Below are positions 50,488 through 59,293 of a stretch of 64,000 nucleotides of DNA, piece by piece. Every line of letters begins with the position of its first letter. Position 1 is the stretch's first letter. The stretch spans positions 1 through 64,000 of the forward strand of contig JBBDMV010000126.1 of assembly GCA_040878115.1 (NCBI GenBank), written 5' to 3'. Both the position numbers and the translations under genes were made by a program. Under the pieces are notes generated by a model. That model was not told the DNA's origin and did no database searches. It was given only the letters and a program-made list of their open reading frames with translations. The DNA comes from JBBDMU01 sp040878115 (GTDB taxonomy: Bacteria; Bacteroidota; Rhodothermia; Balneolales; Natronogracilivirgulaceae).

Positions 50488-50903
50488 GATGTAAATTTTT
50501 AAAATTCTTGATTTCTATGCCCGTAATTTAAGCATTTTAAAGAGGTTGTTAAAGTCTAAACTTACTCAGTTTATCTCTTTTTGTTTTCTCGCAATACCAA
50601 TCTTTAACCAACAACACTCCCCCTTCATTGTATATGGATCAGAAAAAAATCCTATAACTCCATTCTTAATAATAAAGTTTCCCTTACTTTTGATGAATTT
50701 GATTTAAATTAATAATAGGTAATATACTGGTAATAATCATGGGCTAACAGATTGAAGTCAAATACTGCCTTTTTCCCGTTGACATTAGCCTTAATGAGAA
50801 GTAATTTTGCGGTGATAAAAGTTATTTAGATTTCCTATGTAGATCAGGGCCATTACAAAAAGAACTGACCTGATTATTATTTAATTTATCACCTTATTAC
50901 TTC
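50488..50903. other. 416-nt divergent region before the nuo operon
   Basis: No gene seen. It holds the nuo promoter at 50779-50809 and presumably that of the DUF151 cluster. Apart from these I see nothing distinctive. Confidence 0.5.
50779..50809 (+). promoter_or_regulatory. Bacteroidota-type promoter of the nuo operon
   Basis: TTGACATTA at 50779 and TAATTTTG at 50802-50809, 20 nt between TTG and TA, an exact TAnnTTTG -7 box. Start would be near 50815, leaving an ~88-nt leader before nuoA. It has the same -33 sequence and spacing as the trp promoter. Confidence 0.75.
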
Positions 50904-51278
50904 ATGATTGAATCATACATTCCCATTTTAGTGCTTATTGTAGTGGCCATCGGCCTGGGGTTACTCCTGATGGGCCTATCGAGGGTTTTGGGGCCTTACA
51001 GACCAAACGCCCAAAAGCTCGGCCCCTATGAAAGCGGGATGGATGTCCGCGGTCAGGCAAGGGAGCGATATTCTGTAAGTTTTTATATTATAGCGATGGA
51101 GTTTATCGTTTTTGATTTGGAAGTTGTATTTATTTATCCCTGGGCGGTTAAGTTTCGGGAGCTTGGGGCCACGTCCTTTTGGGCCATGATGATCTTCATC
51201 ACCATATTATTACTGGGCCTTGTGTACACGCTGAAAAAAGGGACGCTTGACTGGGAATTAAAAGCTAAAGTTAAATAA
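50904..51278 (+). CDS. nuoA: NADH-quinone oxidoreductase subunit A
   Basis: Small membrane subunit of complex I, 124 residues with three transmembrane helices. ESGMDVRGQARERYSVSFYI and FDLEVVFIYPWAV are the conserved loop and helix signatures. First gene of nuoABCDEFGH; nuoB starts 7 nt downstream. Confidence 0.96.
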   Translation: MIESYIPILVLIVVAIGLGLLLMGLSRVLGPYRPNAQKLGPYESGMDVRGQARERYSVSFYIIAMEFIVFDLEVVFIYPWAVKFRELGATSFWAMMIFITILLLGLVYTLKKGTLDWELKAKVK

Positions 51279-51285
51279 AAGGAAT

Positions 51286-51774
51286 ATGGGTTTAGAGAGT
51301 GCTATGGGTGAAGGCTATTTCACCACAACTGTTGATTCACTTGCAAAATGGAGCAGGTCAAATGCTGTTTGGCCAATGCCAATGGGCCTGGCCTGCTGCG
51401 CTATCGAGATGATGGCTTTCGCCGGCCCCCGGTATGATGCCGCCCGGTTCGGTTCTGAAGTGATGCGTTTTTCACCCCGGCAGAGCGATGTGATGATCGT
51501 AGCCGGTTGGTGCTCCTATAAGATGTCCCACGCAATTCGCCGGATATGGGACCAAATGCCCGACCCGAAATGGTGCATTGCCATGGGGGCCTGTGCATCC
51601 ACAGGCGGGATGCACCGATGTTATGGAGTGGTACAGGGGGTAGATAATTTCCTTCCTGTTGATGTCTACATTTCAGGTTGCCCTCCCCGCCCTGATTCAT
51701 TGCTCAACGCATTGATGAAGATCCAAGAAAAAATTAGAAATGAACAATCTGTTTTACTGGACACAAACGAATGA
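51286..51774 (+). CDS. nuoB: NADH-quinone oxidoreductase subunit B
   Basis: Carries the terminal 4Fe-4S cluster N2. Ligands are C37, C38 (LACCAIEMM), C103 (MGACAST) and C132 (SGCPPRP). At 162 residues it is complete. It overlaps nuoC by 4 nt (ATGA). Confidence 0.97.
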   Translation: MGLESAMGEGYFTTTVDSLAKWSRSNAVWPMPMGLACCAIEMMAFAGPRYDAARFGSEVMRFSPRQSDVMIVAGWCSYKMSHAIRRIWDQMPDPKWCIAMGACASTGGMHRCYGVVQGVDNFLPVDVYISGCPPRPDSLLNALMKIQEKIRNEQSVLLDTNE

Positions 51775-52277
51775 GCGAAAAAACTGCTAAAGAGCAATTC
51801 CTCGATGATATAAAAAAATATTTAGGGGACGACCTTCTTGAGATCCAAGACGGCTATGAGTTTCCCAACATCCTGATCAGGAAAGATCGCTTGCATGAAA
51901 CATGCCAATGGCTGAAGCATGAACAGCATTTTATTTATCTGGTGGATGTATTTGGGACCGACCGTTTCACCTCGGAAGGCAGGTTTGAGGTTATCTACAA
52001 TGTAGTATGCCTCCGCACCAGAGTGAGGATATTCCTTAAAGTCCGCGTTGAGGAGGAGAATCCCAGTTTGCCTACGTTATCTGATATTTGGAGATCGGCT
52101 AATTGGAATGAGCGCGAAACCTACGATATGTTTGGCATTACTTTTGAAGGTCACCCGGACCTGCGCCGCATGTACATGCCGGAAGATTATCAGTATTACC
52201 CACTGCGCAAGGAATTTCCGCTCATCGGGGTTCCCGGTTCCATCGAATTACCAAGTACAACACCTGATAAAGCATAA
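51771..52277 (+). CDS. nuoC: NADH-quinone oxidoreductase subunit C
   Basis: Peripheral-arm subunit (30-kDa type), 168 residues, stand-alone and not fused to NuoD. NWNERETYDMFGITFEGHPD and LRRMYMPEDYQYYPLRKEFP are the family hallmarks. It has no cofactor and is structural, next to the quinone site. Confidence 0.96.
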   Translation: MSEKTAKEQFLDDIKKYLGDDLLEIQDGYEFPNILIRKDRLHETCQWLKHEQHFIYLVDVFGTDRFTSEGRFEVIYNVVCLRTRVRIFLKVRVEEENPSLPTLSDIWRSANWNERETYDMFGITFEGHPDLRRMYMPEDYQYYPLRKEFPLIGVPGSIELPSTTPDKA

Positions 52278-52279
52278 GC

Positions 52280-53569
52280 ATGGATCTAGATAAAACACAG
52301 TCCGAGTACAATGCCACGTTCTTTAAAGAGCATCAAAAAGCTTTGTACAAGAGTCTCGAGGACAAGCATACTACGGTAGAAATTGACAAGGATGATCCGC
52401 TTGAAACTCAGATGATCCTCAACATGGGCCCTCAGCACCCTGCCACTCACGGTGTCCTGCGTATTGTGATGGAACTAAACGGTGAGAAGATCGTTCGCTC
52501 AAAGCTGGATATAGGTTATTTGCACAGGGGCGTTGAAAAAATTGCTGAGAATAAGACCTATCAGGAATTCATGCCCTATACCGATCGTATGGATTATCTC
52601 GCCCCTTACAGTAATAATGTAGCGTTTTGTCTGGCCGTCGAGAAAATTGCTCACATTGAAGTTCCTGAAAGAGCTCAATATATCCGCATGATCTGCTCGG
52701 AACTTGCCCGGATCTCCTCTCACCTACTATGGCTGGGAACTATGCTAATGGATGCGGGGGCCGTCTCCTTTTTTATCTGGACCTTCCGGGAACGGGAAAG
52801 ATTGTATGATATATTTGATGAGGTAGCCGGGCATCGATTCACCGTCTCCCACTCCAGGATAGGCGGTGTGGCCAATGATTTCACTGAAGATGCCCTTAAC
52901 AGCATCAATGAATTTGTAGGTGCTTTCCCAAAAGAATTAAAAGATTGGAACAAATTTCTTAACAGAAACAGGATCTTCATCGACAGAAATAAGGATGTGG
53001 GGGTTGTCGATCATGAAAAAGCTATTGACCTTGGACTGACAGGGCCAACCCTCAGGGCTACCGGAATTGCTTACGACATTCGGAAGTTTGATCCCTACAT
53101 GCTCTATAACCAAATTGATTTTGAAGTACCGACTCGTCTCGAAGGCGATAACCTGGCACGCTATTTCTGCCGTATGGAAGAAATGGCAGAATCGATTAAA
53201 ATAATTAAACAATGCCTGGGCAAAATAAAGAAAGGCCCGATACGAACCGATAATGCCAAGAAGGCCTACCCTTCAAAGGATGAAGTATATTACTCTATGG
53301 AAGGACTCATTCATGACTTTATGATGACCGATACGGGAGTTTGCCCACCCGATGGAGCTGAAAGCTATCACTCCGTTGAGGGCCCTAAAGGTGAACTGGG
53401 TTATTATATACAGAGTGATGGGACCGGCCATCCCTGGCGCGTCAAGGTAAACTCACCCTCGTTCAGCAACCTTCAGGGACTTGAACAAATATTAGACGGC
53501 GAGATGGTTGCCGACACTGTTGTTATAATTGGGGGTGTTGACCCTGTGATGGGAGAATCAGATAAATAA
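52280..53569 (+). CDS. nuoD: NADH-quinone oxidoreductase subunit D
   Basis: 49-kDa subunit forming part of the quinone-binding pocket, 429 residues. NMGPQHPATHGVLRIVMELN, LDIGYLHRGVEKIAENKTYQ, DRMDYLAPYSNN, and GPTLRATGIAYDIRK are conserved; the His and Tyr of the quinone pocket lie in QHPATHG and MPYTDRMDY. Separate from NuoC, unlike in E. coli. The stop codon overlaps the nuoE start. Confidence 0.97.
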   Translation: MDLDKTQSEYNATFFKEHQKALYKSLEDKHTTVEIDKDDPLETQMILNMGPQHPATHGVLRIVMELNGEKIVRSKLDIGYLHRGVEKIAENKTYQEFMPYTDRMDYLAPYSNNVAFCLAVEKIAHIEVPERAQYIRMICSELARISSHLLWLGTMLMDAGAVSFFIWTFRERERLYDIFDEVAGHRFTVSHSRIGGVANDFTEDALNSINEFVGAFPKELKDWNKFLNRNRIFIDRNKDVGVVDHEKAIDLGLTGPTLRATGIAYDIRKFDPYMLYNQIDFEVPTRLEGDNLARYFCRMEEMAESIKIIKQCLGKIKKGPIRTDNAKKAYPSKDEVYYSMEGLIHDFMMTDTGVCPPDGAESYHSVEGPKGELGYYIQSDGTGHPWRVKVNSPSFSNLQGLEQILDGEMVADTVVIIGGVDPVMGESDK

Positions 53570-54108
53570 TGAAAAATATAGTTTTCGATAAAGACGATCT
53601 TTTAGAGATCGAAAAAATAAAAGCCAAGTACCCTGATACCAAATCCGCAGTGATGCCGGTGCTTTGGTATGCACAGGATAAATTCGGCGATACCAATACG
53701 GAAATTCAAAAGCTCGTAGCCGATACGTTGGACCTCCCTCCATCTCACGTCTACGGTGTTGTTACCTTTTACACTCAATATTACGATCAGCCAAAAGGCA
53801 AGTTCGTATTGGATGTTTGCACCTGTTTGAGTTGCCATCTTTGCGGCGGTTACGATATGCTGCATTATGCCGAAGAGAAACTGGGTATAAAAGCGGGCGA
53901 AACGACTGAAGATGGCCTGTTTTCAATCCAATCGGTTGAATGCCTCGGGGCCTGCGGCTACGCACCGATGATGCAGATCACCAACGATAAGGTCGTGAAC
54001 CATCTTACCAAAGAAAAGATGGACCAGGTAATTGAAACACTTAAAAGTGGTAATGATATCGAGCTTGAGCCCATCACTATTCCGCAACACCAAAATGTGT
54101 CCAAATAA
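53569..54108 (+). CDS. nuoE: NADH-quinone oxidoreductase subunit E
   Basis: 24-kDa subunit with 2Fe-2S cluster N1a. Ligands: C84 and C89 (VCTCLSCHLCG) and C125, C129 (ECLGACGYAP). 179 residues, normal. Overlaps nuoD by one base and precedes nuoF by 2 nt, so the E-F pair is coupled. An extra Cys (C86, C92) in the cluster loop is unusual but does not replace the ligands. Confidence 0.95.
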   Translation: MKNIVFDKDDLLEIEKIKAKYPDTKSAVMPVLWYAQDKFGDTNTEIQKLVADTLDLPPSHVYGVVTFYTQYYDQPKGKFVLDVCTCLSCHLCGGYDMLHYAEEKLGIKAGETTEDGLFSIQSVECLGACGYAPMMQITNDKVVNHLTKEKMDQVIETLKSGNDIELEPITIPQHQNVSK

Positions 54109-54110
54109 CT

Positions 54111-55403
54111 ATGAGTAAAGACTGGAAGTCATATAAACCTTTACTGTTACCGGATATTAAAGATCTGAGCAGCATCGATGTTTACGAAAAAAACGGTGGA
54201 TATGAAGCGCTTAAGACCATTCTGAAACATAAAAAAAAGGAATGGACACCTGAGAACGTCACCAATGAAGTAAAAAGTGCTGGTCTTCGCGGACGTGGCG
54301 GTGCCGGTTTTAGTGCTGGGATGAAATGGTCATTTATGCCAAAACCAGATGGCGGCCCACGCTATTTGGCGGCGAACGGTGACGAGTCAGAGCCGGGAAC
54401 TTTTAAGGACCGACAAATATTTGAAGACAATCCGCATCTCTTTATTGAGGGAGCTATCATTGCGGCCTATGCTATGAGCATTGATGTAGTTTACGTCTAC
54501 ATCCGGGGAGAATATCGCCCATATCTGAAGATGCTCCAAAAAGCTATTGATGACGCCTACGAGAAAGGCTACATTGGTAAGAATATTCTTGGAAGCGGAA
54601 TCGATGTTGAAATGTACACCCATATGGGTGCAGGTGCCTATATTTGCGGAGAAGAATCTTCGCTAATGGAGTCTTTGGAAGGTAAACGCGGATACCCTCG
54701 TGTTAAACCCCCCTTCCCCGCACAGAAGGGCTTATGGGGCAGGCCTACAACGATTAATAATATTGAAACGCTTGCCAATGTTCCGCTTATTATGAAAAAT
54801 GGGGCAGAATGGTACAAGCAAATAGGAGCTGAAGGCCATGCCGGGCCCGTACTTTATGGCATTTCCGGCCACGTTAACCGGCCGGGAGTTTATGAATATC
54901 CATCAGGGATGCTCATCACAGATCTTATCAATGAAGTTGCCGGTGGAATTCGCGGGGGCAAAAAGTTAAAAGCAGTAATTCCCGGTGGGTCATCCACTCC
55001 CCCATTGACCGCTGAAGCGGTAGAAGGAATAGCCATGGATGCCGATTCTCTTCGCGAGGTTGGAACCATGATGGGTACAGCAGGGTTGGTAGTGATGGAT
55101 GAAGACACGGACATAGTAGATGTCGTTTGGAGAATCTCTCACTTTTATCATCACGAATCGTGCGGGCAGTGTACCCCCTGCCGGGACGGCACAGGATGGC
55201 TTCAGAAAACTCTGGGGAAGATTAACCGGGGCGATGGGGAAATGCGCGACCTTGACCTGCTTCTCAATATTTGTAACCAGATGGAAGGGCGGACTATCTG
55301 TGCCCTTGCTGATGCTGCAGCTTGGCCCGTACGCTACAGCATAGACCGATTCCGCGCAGACTTCGAAGCAAAATGTAAAAAAACAGTATATGCCTTAGCA
55401 TAA
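54111..55403 (+). CDS. nuoF: NADH-quinone oxidoreductase subunit F
   Basis: 51-kDa subunit with FMN and 4Fe-4S N3; oxidises NADH. GLRGRGGAGFSAGMKWSFMP and NGDESEPGTFKDRQIFE bind FMN/NADH, GAGAYICGEESSLMESLEGK follows, and HESCGQCTPCRDGTGWL carries three cluster cysteines, with the fourth in NQMEGRTICALADAAAWP. 430 residues. Confidence 0.97.
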   Translation: MSKDWKSYKPLLLPDIKDLSSIDVYEKNGGYEALKTILKHKKKEWTPENVTNEVKSAGLRGRGGAGFSAGMKWSFMPKPDGGPRYLAANGDESEPGTFKDRQIFEDNPHLFIEGAIIAAYAMSIDVVYVYIRGEYRPYLKMLQKAIDDAYEKGYIGKNILGSGIDVEMYTHMGAGAYICGEESSLMESLEGKRGYPRVKPPFPAQKGLWGRPTTINNIETLANVPLIMKNGAEWYKQIGAEGHAGPVLYGISGHVNRPGVYEYPSGMLITDLINEVAGGIRGGKKLKAVIPGGSSTPPLTAEAVEGIAMDADSLREVGTMMGTAGLVVMDEDTDIVDVVWRISHFYHHESCGQCTPCRDGTGWLQKTLGKINRGDGEMRDLDLLLNICNQMEGRTICALADAAAWPVRYSIDRFRADFEAKCKKTVYALA

Positions 55404-55484
55404 AAAATTAACCATTAAGAGCACAACGTACACAAAGAAAAATTACTTCGTGCTCCTTTGCGTACTTTGTGGTTAAAAATATTC

Positions 55485-55503
55485 GTAATTCCTAATTCGT
55501 AAT
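55485..55503. repeat. Third exact copy of the 19-bp dispersed repeat, inverted
   Basis: The exact reverse complement of the repeat at 14956-14974 and 15070-15088, in the 109-nt space between nuoF and nuoG. Just upstream (55420-55476), AACCATTAAGAGCAC... and CTTTGCGTACTTTGTGGTTA form an imperfect inverted repeat resembling the ACCACNAAGTACnnAAAG text near trpS (19220) and trpC (16526). Confidence 0.75.
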
Positions 55504-55512
55504 TCCTTTAAG

Positions 55513-57249
55513 ATGCCTGAGATTTTCATTGATGATGTGCGCTATGAATACGAAGAACCACAAAAGGTACTTCAGTTCATGCTGGATAATGGGTTGGATC
55601 TCCCCTTCTTCTGTTATCACCCCTCACTTTCTATTCCGGCAAATTGCCGGCAATGCCTCGTTCAGGCCGGAACGCCCGTCAGGGACCGCGAAACCGGAGA
55701 ATTTGAGCTTGATGAAGAAGGAAACAAGCAAATTCGCTTTTTCCCGAAACTAATGACATCCTGCAGTTTGGACCTTGCAGACGGCATGGTGGTCAAAAGC
55801 CATAAAACATCAGAACTTGTAAAACGTGCCCAGGCTGATAACCTGGAATTTATTCTGATCAATCACCCTCTGGATTGCCCAATTTGCGATCAGGCCGGAG
55901 AATGTCCTCTTCAAATCCAAACCTACAAGTACGGTCCGGAAGGCAGCAGATTTGAACACAAAAAAGTACACAAACCAAAAATGTACCAGCTTGGCCCAAG
56001 GGTTGTCCTTGATGCCGAGCGCTGCATCAACTGTACCCGCTGCGTGAGGTTTACCGAAGAGATCAGCAAGACCAACCAACTCTCCATCATTTCCCGTGGC
56101 GATAAAAACTACCCAATGACCTTTCCCGGGGAGACCTTCGATGACCCCTATTCACTGAATACCGTAGATATATGCCCTGTAGGCGCTCTTACTTCTTCTG
56201 ATTTCCGCTTTAGGGCCAGGGTATGGGAAATGAACCAGACACCGAATATCGACGTCACCAACGGTAAAGGCTGCAACGTAGATATCTGGACACGCGATAA
56301 TGTTGTCATGCGAATTACCCCCCGGTATAATGAAGAAGTCAACGACTATTGGATGCCTGATGCCGGACGTCTGGGTTACAGCTTCATCAACGAAAACCGT
56401 GTTTCAAAACCACATATTCGCCTTGATGGTAAAGAACAAGCCAAAACTTCCTGGAATAATGCTTTACTCACATTTGCAGAGAAAGTTCAGGAGTTTGATT
56501 CCAGTGAGTTCTTACTTATAGGCAGTGCATTTGCCCCGGTTGAAGACAATTACGTATTTGCGAAATTCTTCAATGATATCGGACAGTCTGATGTGCACTT
56601 TGCCCCTCACATCATCCCGGGTTCCGGTGACGATCTCCTGTTATCAGATGACCAGGCCCCAAATACAAATGGTTGCCGGTATTTGGATTTCACAGAAACA
56701 GGTCAGGAACAACTTACTGATGCATTGAAAAACAGTAAGTATAAAGTCGTGGTCATTTTAAGTGATGACCTGCTAGGTCGCTCCTATATCGACGAAAAAC
56801 TTTTGGATGATAAGTTTGTTATCACCTTTGCAACTAATCATTCAGCCACGACAATGGCATCTGACTTGATTATACCCATTACATGTTCTGCAGAACACGC
56901 CGCCAGTTATGTGAATGTTGATGGCCGAATTCAGCGCACCACTCCGGCCAAGGAAACCCTTTACACCAGTCGTCGTCTGAACCTCGAAATGTCTCTGGCA
57001 CGTCTTGATCATTATGGCACCAAGTTTGATAACTGGGTGAAAGATGAAAACCGTGTAGACTGCATACCTGCATGGGAATTCCTGGTTCGCGTTGCCGGAG
57101 AAATGGGGCGAGATATGAGTTACACCTCATCCCGTGAAATTCTTGCTGAGGTTTCTGATACCAACCCCACATTTGAAGGTGTCACCTATCAACAAATGGA
57201 TGATGAAGGCGGTATACTGCTTAAAAGCACCGCTAAAGTTACCCAGTAG
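55513..57249 (+). CDS. nuoG: NADH-quinone oxidoreductase subunit G (short form)
   Basis: 75-kDa subunit with several Fe-S clusters. The 2Fe-2S ligands are C34, C45, C48 and C84; a 4Fe-4S site with His is H118, C122, C125, C131 (INHPLDCPICDQAGEC); another is C171, C174, C177 and C221 (CINCTRCVRF, VDICPVGAL). The C-terminal molybdopterin-oxidoreductase-like part is much reduced (578 residues in total, against 680-900 in most NuoG). The HSATTMASDLIIPITCSAEH region confirms that part. It follows nuoF after 109 nt of repeats. Confidence 0.95.
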   Translation: MPEIFIDDVRYEYEEPQKVLQFMLDNGLDLPFFCYHPSLSIPANCRQCLVQAGTPVRDRETGEFELDEEGNKQIRFFPKLMTSCSLDLADGMVVKSHKTSELVKRAQADNLEFILINHPLDCPICDQAGECPLQIQTYKYGPEGSRFEHKKVHKPKMYQLGPRVVLDAERCINCTRCVRFTEEISKTNQLSIISRGDKNYPMTFPGETFDDPYSLNTVDICPVGALTSSDFRFRARVWEMNQTPNIDVTNGKGCNVDIWTRDNVVMRITPRYNEEVNDYWMPDAGRLGYSFINENRVSKPHIRLDGKEQAKTSWNNALLTFAEKVQEFDSSEFLLIGSAFAPVEDNYVFAKFFNDIGQSDVHFAPHIIPGSGDDLLLSDDQAPNTNGCRYLDFTETGQEQLTDALKNSKYKVVVILSDDLLGRSYIDEKLLDDKFVITFATNHSATTMASDLIIPITCSAEHAASYVNVDGRIQRTTPAKETLYTSRRLNLEMSLARLDHYGTKFDNWVKDENRVDCIPAWEFLVRVAGEMGRDMSYTSSREILAEVSDTNPTFEGVTYQQMDDEGGILLKSTAKVTQ

Positions 57250-57295
57250 ATAACATTACTTTTTGAGCAAAAGATACATTAGATCATAAAACTAT

Positions 57296-58297
57296 ATGTC
57301 CCCTGAACTTACTACATCACTTATTGTTATGGGCGTGGCTGTTTTCGCTGTGCTTAACTCGGCTGCTGTTGCTGTGTTGGCTGAGCGAAAGATCGCCGCA
57401 TTTATCCAAAACCGTTATGGACCGAACCGTGTGGGTCCATGGGGTGTTTTGCAACCGCTGGCTGATGTAGCGAAGCTGCTTTTTAAAGAAGATGTTACCC
57501 CTTCGCAGGGTAATCCTGTTCTTCACATGCTGGCCCCCACTATTCCATTGATCACGGCTATACTTATTATAGTTGCTATTCCTTTTGGCGATGGTTTGGT
57601 TGGAGCTAATATAAACGTAGGTGTTCTTTACATTTTAGCCATTACATCCCTGGGTGTTTATGGAGTTACTCTTGCCGGTTGGGCTTCCAACAGCAAATAC
57701 TCCCTTTTGGGCGGCTTAAGATCGGCAGCCCAAATGCTTAGCTACGAATTACCCATGGGTATTGCTCTTGCATCGGTTGTACTGTTTGCAGGATCACTTA
57801 ATATGATGGATATCGTCAATGCCCAGGCCGGTTGGTGGAATGTATTCGTTAACCCGATTGCCTGTATTATTTTCGTTATTTGCGCCTTTGCCGAGGCCAA
57901 CCGTGCACCTTTCGACCTGGTAGAGGCCGAACAGGAGTTGGTAGGTGGATTTCATACCGAGTACAGTTCAATGAAATTCGGGACGTTCTTCCTGGCTGAA
58001 TATATGCACCTCGTAATCGGCAGCATGCTCATTACAACCTTTTTCTTTGGTGGTTTTCATCTCCCCTTTGCCGCTTACTGGCTGCCCGAAATGGGAACTA
58101 CATTAAAAGCCATTCTGGACATCTCAGTGTTCGTCCTTAAAACCACTATTTGGGCATTTATCTTTATTTGGGTTCGCTGGACCCTCCCAAGGTTTCGTTT
58201 TGATCAACTCATGAGGCTGGGCTGGAGCAGATTACTTCCTCTCGGTATCGTAAACTTCATGATCATTGCCATCATTATCTTTGTGACGAACTCTTAA
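57296..58297 (+). CDS. nuoH: NADH-quinone oxidoreductase subunit H
   Basis: Membrane subunit (ND1) at the junction with the peripheral arm, 333 residues, eight or so transmembrane helices. LAERKIAAFIQNRYGPNRVG and FAEANRAPFDLVEAEQELVG with FHTEYSSMKFG are the conserved E-channel/quinone loops. It is the last complex-I gene here: nuoI-N do not follow, and a uracil-DNA glycosylase gene begins 113 nt later. Confidence 0.97.
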   Translation: MSPELTTSLIVMGVAVFAVLNSAAVAVLAERKIAAFIQNRYGPNRVGPWGVLQPLADVAKLLFKEDVTPSQGNPVLHMLAPTIPLITAILIIVAIPFGDGLVGANINVGVLYILAITSLGVYGVTLAGWASNSKYSLLGGLRSAAQMLSYELPMGIALASVVLFAGSLNMMDIVNAQAGWWNVFVNPIACIIFVICAFAEANRAPFDLVEAEQELVGGFHTEYSSMKFGTFFLAEYMHLVIGSMLITTFFFGGFHLPFAAYWLPEMGTTLKAILDISVFVLKTTIWAFIFIWVRWTLPRFRFDQLMRLGWSRLLPLGIVNFMIIAIIIFVTNS

Positions 58298-58409
58298 GAG
58301 CTTACCAAATAGTATTTCCAGGAGGGTCAACTTGTATTGCACATGGCCTTGAGCAGTTTTATATAGATTTATCATCCTGCAGCTGTTTTTGGTCAACATT
58401 ATATCCCTT

Positions 58410-59144
58410 ATGATTTATCCTAAAAAGATTATTGATAAAGCAATCCATTTTTTAAAGTTCGAACAAGAGATTTACGGAACCTTTTCTGTTGAGGGCTTAC
58501 AACATAACGATACCCAATTAGAACATAACCAGCCTGAGGTTTTGGATACTACCGATATTATTAAACAACTTAAAAAATTCAATACCCTGAATGAATTAGA
58601 GGCTTTTTGTAAAACCTCTGACCTTCTTAAAACTGATCTTGAAGAGGCAAATCTTGTAATGGGTGCGGGAAATCCCAAGGCTGATTTGATGTTGATTGGT
58701 GAAGCGCCCGGGAAGCAGGAGGACCTACAGGGTGAGCCATTTGTCGGCAGGTCCGGCCAGTTGCTCAACAAAATCCTTAAAGCCATTAATTTTGAGCGGG
58801 AAGATATCTACATTGCCAATATCCTTAAATATCGTCCGCCTGATAACCGTGACCCTCTTCCTGATGAACGATTAAAAAGTCTTCCTTTTTTGCTTAAACA
58901 GATTGAAATCATCAATCCTAAGCTCATTCTGTGCCTGGGCAGGATTTCTGCTCAAACTCTGCTTGACAACAAGGAAAGCATGAAAAACATGAGAGGCAAG
59001 TTTCATCCTTTCATGGGCAAGTATGAGCTTATGGTCACCTACCATCCTGCTGCACTGCTTCGTAATCCCAATTTTAAGAAAGATGCCTGGGCAGATGTTC
59101 AGCTGCTCCGTAAACGGTATGATGAATTAGGGTGCAAACCTTAA
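58410..59144 (+). CDS. Uracil-DNA glycosylase, family-4/5-like, lacking Fe-S ligands
   Basis: DNA-repair glycosylase removing uracil from DNA. 244 residues from ATG 58410 (MIYPKKIIDKAIHFLK). The active-site motifs are complete: GEAPGKQEDLQGEPFVGRSG (motif A) and TYHPAALLRNP (motif B). However, the four cysteines that bind a 4Fe-4S cluster in family 4 are largely gone: CTACPL is FCKTSDLL, KCRPPxNR is KYRPPDNR, and the final C is S in DERLKS. Only C67 remains. It must fold without the cluster. A TTG further upstream (58389) is a less likely start. Confidence 0.88.
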   Translation: MIYPKKIIDKAIHFLKFEQEIYGTFSVEGLQHNDTQLEHNQPEVLDTTDIIKQLKKFNTLNELEAFCKTSDLLKTDLEEANLVMGAGNPKADLMLIGEAPGKQEDLQGEPFVGRSGQLLNKILKAINFEREDIYIANILKYRPPDNRDPLPDERLKSLPFLLKQIEIINPKLILCLGRISAQTLLDNKESMKNMRGKFHPFMGKYELMVTYHPAALLRNPNFKKDAWADVQLLRKRYDELGCKP

Positions 59145-59293
59145 TTCATAAGATCTGAGAAGATTTAAATATTTAAAAATAAGCTTTTACTATTACCAGT
59201 AATTTTTATTAATTCTGAATTATTGTGCTAATTCTTTAAGCTGTTTTAGTATCTTAGACACCCCGCATTTTCTCCCACTACTCAGGTATATAT

